Shown piece by piece: positions 1 to 5,841 of a stretch of DNA of 8,338 nt. The notes below the pieces were generated by a model. That model saw only the letters and a program-made list of their open reading frames with translations, ran no database searches and was not told the DNA's origin. Every line of letters begins with the position of its first letter. Positions within the stretch are counted from its first letter, which is position 1. Position numbers and translations under genes: made by a program. Source of the stretch: DASSHC01 sp035693105 (GTDB lineage: Bacteria > Chloroflexota > Chloroflexia > Thermomicrobiales > Thermomicrobiaceae); assembly GCA_035693105.1 (NCBI GenBank), contig DASSHC010000340.1, positions 1-8,338 on the forward strand, written 5' to 3'.

Positions 1-891
1 GTCGATCCGGAATCGATGGACTCCGTGCTGTGGGCGCTGTCCTACAGCATGCAGCCGCACCGCGACGCAGAAATCATCCGTGGCAAGGTGCCCCGGCTCG
101 ATCCGTCGATCCCGACCGGCCCCGACGGGCTGCCCGACTCGGTCTGCAACCCCGGCGACCCGGTCTGCTTCGTTACCGTGCGCGGCCCCTTCAGCTTCGA
201 CTTCAGCCTGCCGGTGCAGCCCTCCGGCACGAGCCAACCGGCCACGCCCCAGCCGCCCAGCGCGGCCGCGCCCACCCCGGCGCCGATGATCCCCACGCCG
301 CCGCCAGTGACGACCGTGCGCGATACCGGCGCCTGGCAGCTGATGTATGTGACGTACGACGGGCAGCCGGCAGCCGGGGTGGAGTACGACGCGCGCTCGC
401 GCGATGGCATCCTCGCCTACCGCGACGCCGTGCGGCAGCTCGGCGCGCGGGCCTTTGACCACCACGACCAGGTGCCCGCGCTCCTCACCCTCACCCATCC
501 ACTCAGCACCGAGGCCTTCGCCGCGCTGATCCACGACGCCGGCGCCACGGTCAAGAGCTACCGCTACCGCACCATGGACGCCAGCGGAACCCGGGGCACG
601 ATGGGGTTTCCGGCCGGGCCGAACGGCGAGATCGGCGCTCCCGACGATCCGACCGACAAGTCGGGCCAGCCCTACAACGTCCACGGCGTCATCGACGCCG
701 ACATCGTGGTCGACGCGGACAGCTACGCCCGCTTGAGTCAGAGCCCCGACGTCTTCCTGGTCGACGTGATGCGCGCCGTGGCCGACGACACCCTGCGTGA
801 GCAAGGGCTCACCGCCCCGGCGCTCGACGACATCAGCCTGACCGCGCCCTACTGGTTCATGGAGGACACCGGGCTGACCCAGATCCCGTAG
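1..891 (+). CDS. C-terminal part of a chimeric or unknown protein (UbiD-like start, Pro-rich linker, unknown domain), 5' partial
   Basis: The frame is open to the left edge, so this is probably the 3' part of a longer gene. An ATG at 16 has no good ribosome binding site. The first ~40 residues (VLWALSYSMQPHRD, then IIRGKVPRLDPS) resemble the region near the C terminus of UbiD-family prenyl-FMN decarboxylases, where E. coli UbiD has VIWAITTRMDPARD. The expected continuation with an IDAT-like motif is absent in all three forward frames. Instead there is a CNPGDPVC motif (145-168), a Pro/Ala/Thr-rich linker (about 220-310) typical of exported proteins, and a ~190-residue domain with ALLTLTHPLSTEAF and YARLSQSPDVFLVDV segments that I do not recognise. 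The linker and the cysteine pair suggest an extracytoplasmic protein, which fits badly with a cytosolic decarboxylase. It is therefore a real fusion, a deletion scar or an assembly join. The gene is certain to be coding by length and codon pattern; its function is unknown. Confidence 0.75.
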   Translation, partial: VDPESMDSVLWALSYSMQPHRDAEIIRGKVPRLDPSIPTGPDGLPDSVCNPGDPVCFVTVRGPFSFDFSLPVQPSGTSQPATPQPPSAAAPTPAPMIPTPPPVTTVRDTGAWQLMYVTYDGQPAAGVEYDARSRDGILAYRDAVRQLGARAFDHHDQVPALLTLTHPLSTEAFAALIHDAGATVKSYRYRTMDASGTRGTMGFPAGPNGEIGAPDDPTDKSGQPYNVHGVIDADIVVDADSYARLSQSPDVFLVDVMRAVADDTLREQGLTAPALDDISLTAPYWFMEDTGLTQIP

Positions 892-972
892 TCGTGGGCC
901 GGCACGGGAACCCGCGCGGGCAGCCGCTCGTCTAACCTATGAGCGAGCGGGGCCAGGGCGAGGAGGCAGCGA
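892..972 (+). other. 81-base spacer with two inverted repeats
   Basis: The spacer contains the 10-base palindrome CCCGCGCGGG (911-920) and a 7-base inverted repeat, CCGCTCG (924-930) with CGAGCGG (944-950), enclosing a 13-base loop. There is no run of T after either, so a standard intrinsic terminator is not supported. They could slow or attenuate transcription between the two genes, or be chance pairing in GC-rich DNA. A weak -10-like TAACCT (933-938) lies in the loop with no matching -35. Whether the next gene is co-transcribed with the previous one cannot be decided from sequence. Confidence 0.35.
961..966 (+). promoter_or_regulatory. Strong ribosome binding site for the 973 gene
   Basis: AGGAGG lies 6 bases before the ATG at 973. 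This near-perfect Shine-Dalgarno match fixes the start of the lipoprotein gene and argues against the overlapping frame that opens at ATG 939. Confidence 0.85.
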
Positions 973-2046
973 ATGCGACGGCGAAGCGGCAGCGTCGGGC
1001 TCCTGCTGATCCTCCTCCTCGTGGCCGCCGCCTGCGGCCAGTCGCTATCGGCCACGCCGCTCGCCCGGGGCAGCGATCAGGTTCCCGCCGGCACGCGGCA
1101 GGCCACCCGGCCTTCCAAGCCGCAGCCTGCCAGCTCCGTCGCCACGCCCTCCCAACCGATCGCCACGCCGCACACGTTGCCATCTTCGGCGCAACTCCGC
1201 GAGGGCGCGGCGGCGCGGGCCGCGGCCATCGACTGGGCCACGCACATCCTCCAGGCGCGCCAGCCTCGGGCCGTCAGCGCCCAGTTGCTGACGGTCCGAG
1301 CGGCGCTGCCTCTGCAGGAGCGGGCGGCGGGGCGGCACATGGATATCTGGGACCCCACCACCAACGATCTGCCGGTCTGGCTCGTCCAGCTCAGCGGCGG
1401 CGACTTCCACCTGTTCGACTGCCCAGGTTGCGCCGGCGGCTCGACCGCCCTCCTGACCTTGCGGGCCGATGACGGCGGCCTCTTCTGGGTCGCGCTCGGC
1501 TCGCCGCCGGCAGATCAGCTCGGCGGGCTGACCCAGGTCTTCCCGCCCGTGCCGCGCGACCCGCGCGACGCCGGCGGCCCCAACGCGGTCACTCCGGAGG
1601 AGATGGGCCAGCACGCCATCGATTACACCCGCCAGCGCGCCGCGTCCGTCAAGGGTGACCTCCAGGTGCTCCTCTCGCGCCCGGTCACACTCAGCCAACT
1701 GCGGCAGCTCGGTCTGAACGGCCCGAACTTCGCGCCGACCTGCCAGCGCCCGCTGTACCTGGTCATCCTCCAGGGCGACGTCAACGCGCGGGGCCTCGCC
1801 CCGGCGCCCCTGGCCCCCGGCGTACCGATCCCCACCCACTACCTCGCCTATATCTTCGACCTCGCCCATGGCGCGCCGGGTGAGATCGTGACGTTCATCG
1901 GCAGCCCAACTGGGTCCGATCTCAAGCAGGCTTTGCATGATCCGGCCCTGCCCGATCCACCGTATCCGCTGCTCGGATCGCCGGTCTCGCCCAACCCAGT
2001 CTATGGTCCGTGCGAGGACGAATATGTGGCATGCGGCAGCGGCTGA
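973..2046 (+). CDS. Putative lipoprotein with an internal domain duplication
   Basis: The 357-residue product starts with a basic n-region (MRRR), a hydrophobic stretch (residues 8-20) and AAAC at 18-21. This is a permissible, though not ideal, lipobox with Cys21 as the lipidated residue. A Pro/Thr/Ser-rich linker follows to about residue 75. Two related halves then appear, roughly residues 84-180 and 214-317. Each begins with an Ala-Ile-Asp helix (AIDWATHILQ; AIDYTRQRA), continues with a strand (VWLVQLSGG; LYLVILQGD), and ends with an aromatic/aliphatic strand closing in GSP (FWVALGSPP; IVTFIGSPT). The first half carries a CPGC motif (Cys150, Cys153); the tail has two more cysteines spaced CEDEYVAC. 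I recognise no named family. It is probably anchored on the outer face of the membrane. The start is supported by the strong ribosome binding site 6 bases upstream. Function unknown; substrate binding or a structural surface role would both fit. Confidence 0.85.
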   Translation: MRRRSGSVGLLLILLLVAAACGQSLSATPLARGSDQVPAGTRQATRPSKPQPASSVATPSQPIATPHTLPSSAQLREGAAARAAAIDWATHILQARQPRAVSAQLLTVRAALPLQERAAGRHMDIWDPTTNDLPVWLVQLSGGDFHLFDCPGCAGGSTALLTLRADDGGLFWVALGSPPADQLGGLTQVFPPVPRDPRDAGGPNAVTPEEMGQHAIDYTRQRAASVKGDLQVLLSRPVTLSQLRQLGLNGPNFAPTCQRPLYLVILQGDVNARGLAPAPLAPGVPIPTHYLAYIFDLAHGAPGEIVTFIGSPTGSDLKQALHDPALPDPPYPLLGSPVSPNPVYGPCEDEYVACGSG

Positions 2047-2112
2047 GGGATGCACCAGAGCGCACCCCACAGGCACTCCTCGCCGGGGGAAGAGCGGGCA
2101 GCGGGCGGTGGC

Positions 2113-2166
2113 CCACGACGAGGGTGAGAGCTGCGTGCGGCTTGGTTCCGTCGTGGAGCGTCACCC
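2113..2166 (+). promoter_or_regulatory. Possible structured RNA element with pseudoknot-type pairing
   Basis: CCACGACG (2113-2120) pairs perfectly with CGTCGTGG (2149-2156). Inside the 28-base loop, GGGTGA (2122-2127) can pair with TCACCC (2161-2166) outside it, which gives pseudoknot topology or two mutually exclusive stems. A small inner hairpin (2129-2133 with 2138-2142, including one G-T wobble) also fits in the loop. It matches no riboswitch class that I can identify. High GC makes chance stems common, so this is a lead, not a call. Confidence 0.25.
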
Positions 2167-2172
2167 ATCGTG

Positions 2173-2200
2173 TTCGGCGGGCAGGTCAAACCCCGCCGAA
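2173..2200 (+). promoter_or_regulatory. Perfect 9-base inverted repeat upstream of the kelch gene
   Basis: TTCGGCGGG (2173-2181) and CCCGCCGAA (2192-2200) form a perfect 9-base-pair stem around a 10-base loop, ending 71 bases before the ATG at 2272. It could be an RNA hairpin in the leader, a protein-binding dyad, or the end of the upstream transcript. The absence of a following T-run argues against a simple intrinsic terminator. Confidence 0.45.
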
Positions 2201-2271
2201 ACCGGCACGCATTGGCGGCGTTCCATCGAGAGACGTGTGCGACAAGACGGAAACGTGAGCGTGGGGGCAGC

Positions 2272-4083
2272 ATGCGGAGAGGGCAGCTCATGCGGCCGGG
2301 GAGTCTGAGCGCGGCGATGCTGGTGCTCAGCCTCGTTGCCGGGCTGAGCGGAGCGCGGGCGGCCGGGCAGGGGCAGTGGTTTCCGGTGAGCAGCGCCTCG
2401 ATCGCGCTCAGCGGGGACACCGTGCTCCTGAACGACGGGCGGGTACTAGTTGGCGGCCGGTCGAGCGGGCTGGGGCGGGGCGGCGAGATCGTCGATCAGG
2501 TGGTGATCAGCATGTACGATCCGCTCAGTGGTGCCTGGTCGCGTCCCGGCCCGGGTGACGCGACAAAGGGGAATGGCGCCCCGGTGCTGCTGGCCGATGG
2601 GCGCGTGCTGTTCACCGGCGGCGTCGCCTGCGGCGGTATCAGCCCCAGCAGTTGCGGCTCCATCGCGGGCGCCCAGGTCTTCGATCCCGTGACCGGCTCA
2701 TGGTCATCAGTCGCCCCGCTTCCCTCTCGCCGAGACGGCCACTCGGCTATCCGGCTGGCGGATGGCAGCGTGTTGGTGGTCGGCGGTGAGGCCGGCAGCG
2801 GCGAGGCGACGGGGCTCTGTTCGATTGACCTCACCGACGCGACGCGCTACGACCCACGCACCGATAGCTGGTCGCCGGCCGGCTCGATAGCGTCGCAAGC
2901 CGCGCGCTGCGCCTTCAGCCTCACCCTCCTGCCCGACAGCCGCGTGCTGGCGACGGGCGGGGACAGGGTAACGGCGCAAGCCTTGCTCTACGATCCAGCC
3001 GCGAATGCCTGGTCCGCTACCAGCCCCATGATGGTCGCGCGGGCCTTCAGCACGGCCACACTTCTGCCGAACGGCAACGTGCTCGTCGCCGGCGGGAAGT
3101 TGAGCCGGTATTCCGGCGGCTGGACCACGGCCGTCGAGGCCTACGATCCCGAGGCCGACCACTGGACCGCGGTCGCGCCGTTGCCGGACCTCCGCTGGGG
3201 TTTCAGCGCGACCCTCCTGTCGAGCGGCCGCGTGCTGATCGCGGGCGGCAGCGTCTCCTGCGGTTCGGATTGCGTCGATGCGGCGGCGCTCCCCCTGCTG
3301 TACGACCCGAGCGTGAATCAGTGGCTGCCCGCCGCTCCGATGCTCCAGCCACTCGCCGATCCCAGCGCGGTATTGCTCCGGAGCGGCGCCGTGTTGCTGG
3401 TTGATGGCAGCGCCGAGCTCTACGTCGAGCAGGCGCCGGGTCCGCTGGACCGCCAGCCGCCGCCGGTAGGCAGCGACCCCGCCTGGGTCTACTTCCCCGC
3501 CACCGGCCACTACCTGGCGGGCGGCTTCCGCGCCTGCTGGCGGGCGAGCGGCGGGCTGACGATCTTCGGCTACCCGCTCTCCGAGGAGTTCCAAGAGCGC
3601 GACCCCGGCACCGGGCACACGAACGTGGTGCAGTACACCGAGCGGGCGCGCTTCGAGTACCCCGGCGACGGCTACAGCTCCGGCGCGCCCTGCAACCCCG
3701 ATATGGGCCGCGTCGGCGCCGAGCTGGCCCAAGCGCGCGGGCTGCTCGATACCACACCCTTCCAGCGCCTCCCCCTCCCCGCCGGTACCGGGAGCGACGC
3801 CAACTGCACCTTCTTCGCCGAGACTGGCCACCGGCTCTGTTTCGGCTTCCGCCAGTTCTGGCAGAGCCACGGGCTGGATCTCGGCGGCCAGCAGACCGCC
3901 TACTGGAAGTCGGTCGCCCTCTTCGGCTACCCGATCTCCGAGGAGTTCACCGACCCGGACACGGGCCTGACGGTGCAGTACTTCGAGCGCGCCCGCTTCG
4001 AGTATCACCCGGAGAACCCGGCGGGCTACAAAGTCGAGCTGGGGCGCGTCGGCGCGGAGCTGCTGGCGGCGCAGGGGCGGTAG
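2272..4083 (+). CDS. Secreted kelch-repeat beta-propeller protein with two C-terminal FGYPxSEEF modules
   Basis: The product is 603 residues from the ATG at 2272. Residues 1-30 form a Sec signal peptide (basic start, hydrophobic 12-25, ARA just before the likely cleavage after Ala30). Residues ~50-385 hold kelch/galactose-oxidase-type units: LLxDGRVLxxGG at about 52, 106, 161, 219, 264, 315 and 368, alternating with YDPxxxxW at about 82, 137, 193, 240, 291 and 344. That is six full units plus a closing half, as expected of a circularly closed propeller. Residues ~405-490 and ~512-603 are two copies of a module with TGH, GF, FGYP(L/I)SEEF, VQY(T/F)ERARFEY and GRVGAEL. No enzymatic residues are evident; binding to sugar or protein at the surface is the likeliest role. 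The start is not certain: ATG 2272 follows GGGGG at 2263-2267, while ATG 2290 follows GGAGAGGG at 2276-2283 and would leave a shorter but still valid signal peptide. GTG 2170 is unlikely. Confidence 0.9.
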   Translation: MRRGQLMRPGSLSAAMLVLSLVAGLSGARAAGQGQWFPVSSASIALSGDTVLLNDGRVLVGGRSSGLGRGGEIVDQVVISMYDPLSGAWSRPGPGDATKGNGAPVLLADGRVLFTGGVACGGISPSSCGSIAGAQVFDPVTGSWSSVAPLPSRRDGHSAIRLADGSVLVVGGEAGSGEATGLCSIDLTDATRYDPRTDSWSPAGSIASQAARCAFSLTLLPDSRVLATGGDRVTAQALLYDPAANAWSATSPMMVARAFSTATLLPNGNVLVAGGKLSRYSGGWTTAVEAYDPEADHWTAVAPLPDLRWGFSATLLSSGRVLIAGGSVSCGSDCVDAAALPLLYDPSVNQWLPAAPMLQPLADPSAVLLRSGAVLLVDGSAELYVEQAPGPLDRQPPPVGSDPAWVYFPATGHYLAGGFRACWRASGGLTIFGYPLSEEFQERDPGTGHTNVVQYTERARFEYPGDGYSSGAPCNPDMGRVGAELAQARGLLDTTPFQRLPLPAGTGSDANCTFFAETGHRLCFGFRQFWQSHGLDLGGQQTAYWKSVALFGYPISEEFTDPDTGLTVQYFERARFEYHPENPAGYKVELGRVGAELLAAQGR

Positions 4084-4087
4084 CCGG

Positions 4088-5689
4088 TCAGCGCGGCTGG
4101 GCGGGAGACAGGCTGGACGACTCGGGTCGGACCAGATCGGCGCGCGTGAGAATGACCACGTCGACCCGGCTGTGCTGGGAGTGCGCGCGGGGATCGCGGG
4201 CGAAGACGCGGTCGCCGGTCGGCAGGTAGCGCCCGCCCACACCCAGCAGATCGTCCACCGACGTGAACGATTCGGGGTCGACCACCACCACCTGGCGGAA
4301 GCGCCCCCCGTCGAGGTCCGCCGCCAGCTTGTCGCGGTCGAGGTAGTAGCCGTAGTAGATGGAGTAGTTCGGCAGCGCGTAGTGCAGATGGCGGAAGGAG
4401 CCGGCCGCCAGCAGCAGCGTATCGCTCGGTGAGTAGTGCGCCCGCAGGTAGCCGGCCGCCTGCATCGGCGGCGTTTGCTGGGTGGCCAGGATAGACGCCG
4501 GGCCCCAGCCCGCGACGAGCAGCAGCAGCGACAACGCGACGAGCAGCGGCCCCAGCGCGCGCCCGGGCAGCCGCGCCAGCGCCAAGCTGACCAACAGTAC
4601 CAGCGCCGGCACGAAGAGCAGCATCAGCCGCGGGCTATCCAGCGACTCGAGCAGCGCGTACTGCGCCAGCCCCAGCGCCAGCCAGGCGGCGGTCAGCCAG
4701 ACCAGCGGGCGCCGCCGCTCGGCGTAGAGCAGCAGCCCCAGGCCGCCGAGCAGCGCCAGCGCCAGGGCGAGCTGCAGCGGCCCGGCGAAGCGCGCCGGGA
4801 GCGTGAGCCCGCTGCTCTGCTGGACGAGGAGCGCGAGGACGCCGCTCAGGCGCGCGTGCAGCCTGCCCAGGCTCAGCGGGCCCGCGGCGAAGAGCGAATC
4901 GGTCTGCCAGACGTGCCGCCCCTGGATGCGCAGCAGTTGCAGGTAGAGGCTGGGGCCGAGCGAGATCTCCACCACCGGCACCAGCCAGAGCGCCACGCCG
5001 GCCAGCCCGCTCGCGGCCAGCGCGGCCAGCCCGCGCCAGCGGCGACAGCGCGCCAGCGCCAGCGCCAGGGCAAGCGCGAAGGGGAGGAGCGCCAGCACGT
5101 TCTGCGGCCGGAAGCCGAGACTGAGCCCGGAGGCCAGCCCCGCCAGCGCCGGCCAGAGCGCCGCCGCTCGCTGCCGCGCTACCAGGAGCAGGAGGATGGC
5201 GACGAGCAGCGCGGCCAGCGCCGGGACATCGGAGAGCGCCTTCTCGCTGCTGAGCCAAAAGATGGGTATCAGGCCCAACAGGAGCGCGGCGCAGAGCCCG
5301 GCCGCACGCCGCCCGCCGCTCAGCAGGTAGCCGATGCCGAAGGTGGCCGCTACCGCCACCCCGCCGCCCAGCGCGCTAAGCGTCACCAGCGCCCAGCGGG
5401 GATCGGCGTGCAGCCAAAACAGGGCGCGCCCCAGGGCGATGTAGACCGGGAAGCCGGGCGGCTGCGGCTGCTGCACGAAGAGGTTGAAGTCGCGGAGGGC
5501 CAGGGCGAAGCTGACCGAGTCGAAGTCGTCGAGCGAGATGCTGCGCCGGCTGAGGTAGAGCAGCGCGGCGGCCAGCCCCAGGCCCAGAGCGAGCGCGACC
5601 GGCGAGCGCGCCGCCCACGCCAGCCACAGCCGAGCCCGCGACCGCTTCGGAACCGGGAGCACCGTCGTCAAGCCACCAGGCCCTTCCAC
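4088..5689 (-). CDS. Polytopic membrane glycosyltransferase, GT-C type (ArnT/PMT/DUF2723-like)
   Basis: The 533-residue product is very hydrophobic, with the first membrane helix at about residues 30-47 and roughly ten or more further Leu/Ala-rich segments to about residue 410. A soluble, probably extracytoplasmic tail follows. Just after helix 1 comes LDDFDSVSFALAL (Asp54, Asp55, Asp57), then QPPGFPVY (76-83). This matches the layout of the first outer loop in GT-C enzymes: an acidic catalytic or metal-binding pair followed by the HPPGYPLY-like motif of the DUF2723/protein O-mannosyltransferase-like group. Such enzymes move a sugar from a polyprenyl-phosphate donor to a protein or lipid acceptor outside the membrane; the acceptor here is unknown. 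The 5' end is uncertain. GTG 5689 has a poor ribosome binding site, while TTG 5671 follows GGAAGGG at a good distance and GTG 5662 is also possible. The gene converges on the kelch gene with a 4-base gap. Confidence 0.88.
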   Translation of the reverse strand: MEGPGGLTTVLPVPKRSRARLWLAWAARSPVALALGLGLAAALLYLSRRSISLDDFDSVSFALALRDFNLFVQQPQPPGFPVYIALGRALFWLHADPRWALVTLSALGGGVAVAATFGIGYLLSGGRRAAGLCAALLLGLIPIFWLSSEKALSDVPALAALLVAILLLLVARQRAAALWPALAGLASGLSLGFRPQNVLALLPFALALALALARCRRWRGLAALAASGLAGVALWLVPVVEISLGPSLYLQLLRIQGRHVWQTDSLFAAGPLSLGRLHARLSGVLALLVQQSSGLTLPARFAGPLQLALALALLGGLGLLLYAERRRPLVWLTAAWLALGLAQYALLESLDSPRLMLLFVPALVLLVSLALARLPGRALGPLLVALSLLLLVAGWGPASILATQQTPPMQAAGYLRAHYSPSDTLLLAAGSFRHLHYALPNYSIYYGYYLDRDKLAADLDGGRFRQVVVVDPESFTSVDDLLGVGGRYLPTGDRVFARDPRAHSQHSRVDVVILTRADLVRPESSSLSPAQPR

Positions 5690-5841
5690 ATGCGGCAGCG
5701 ACCATCCGGCGAAACTCTACCAGCCCGCTCCCTGGCGCACGTCGCGGCGGAATCGGCTCTGCTAGACTGGGCGGCGATGCGCCTCCGCTCCGGCGCACGA
5801 CCAGCCTCCAGCTTGGACACACGCGGAGGGAGCGAGGGGAT
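5690..5841. promoter_or_regulatory. 152-base divergent spacer between the glycosyltransferase and reductase genes
   Basis: Both flanking genes read outward, so this stretch should hold both promoters. On the + strand, TGCTAGACT (5760-5768) matches an extended -10 (TGn plus a TATAAT-like hexamer) without a clear -35. On the - strand only a weak TAGAGT (complement of 5713-5718) was seen, again without a -35. CCTCCGC (5782-5788) is complementary to GCGGAGG (5823-5829), which overlaps the ribosome binding region of the 5842 gene. Confidence 0.45.
5760..5768 (+). promoter_or_regulatory. Candidate extended -10 promoter for the reductase gene
   Basis: TGC-TAGACT fits the TGn extended -10 pattern. 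It would start transcription near 5775, about 65 bases before the ATG. No -35 hexamer is recognisable, which extended -10 promoters tolerate. Weak evidence. Confidence 0.22.

Larger units (their letters stand above)
2047..2271 (+). other. 225-base spacer rich in inverted repeats
   Basis: No credible gene or tRNA is seen here. A GTG at 2170 opens the downstream kelch frame, but the extra 34 residues are basic and would bury the signal peptide, so I treat this stretch as untranslated leader. It holds an 8-base inverted repeat (2113-2120 with 2149-2156), a 6-base pair crossing it (2122-2127 with 2161-2166), and a 9-base inverted repeat (2173-2181 with 2192-2200). No good -35/-10 pair was found, and no T-run follows the stems. 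It could be a structured leader of the kelch gene, the end of the upstream transcript, or both. Confidence 0.5.

Noticed and set aside
911..950. Possible rho-independent terminator after the first gene
   Set aside because: The palindromes are not followed by a T-run, so I list them only as inverted repeats.
939..1472. Overlapping forward frame of 177 codons starting at ATG 939
   Set aside because: It is Arg/Ala/Pro-rich with no family features, and it overlaps the 973 gene, which has the strong ribosome binding site and a lipoprotein signal.
1045..2076. 343-codon reverse frame opposite the lipoprotein gene
   Set aside because: Typical GC-rich antisense shadow with Arg/Ala/Glu-rich composition and no motif; the forward frame has a signal peptide and internal repeats.
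2121..2145. Fragment resembling the GAGAGC-TGCGTGCGG stem found in some group II introns
   Set aside because: The complementary arm is missing and there is no intron-encoded reverse transcriptase nearby; the likeness is too short.
2170..2271. Upstream extension of the kelch gene from GTG 2170
   Set aside because: The added 34 residues are basic and without pattern and would place the signal peptide internally; ATG 2272 or 2290 have better ribosome binding sites.
2707..4242. 511-codon reverse frame opposite the kelch gene
   Set aside because: Low-complexity shadow. The forward frame contains clear kelch units and tandem C-terminal modules.
4750..5070. Repeated CAGCGCCAGCGCCAGGGC stretches inside the glycosyltransferase gene
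   Set aside because: They encode alternating Ala-Leu in membrane helices and reflect codon bias, not a mobile or regulatory repeat.
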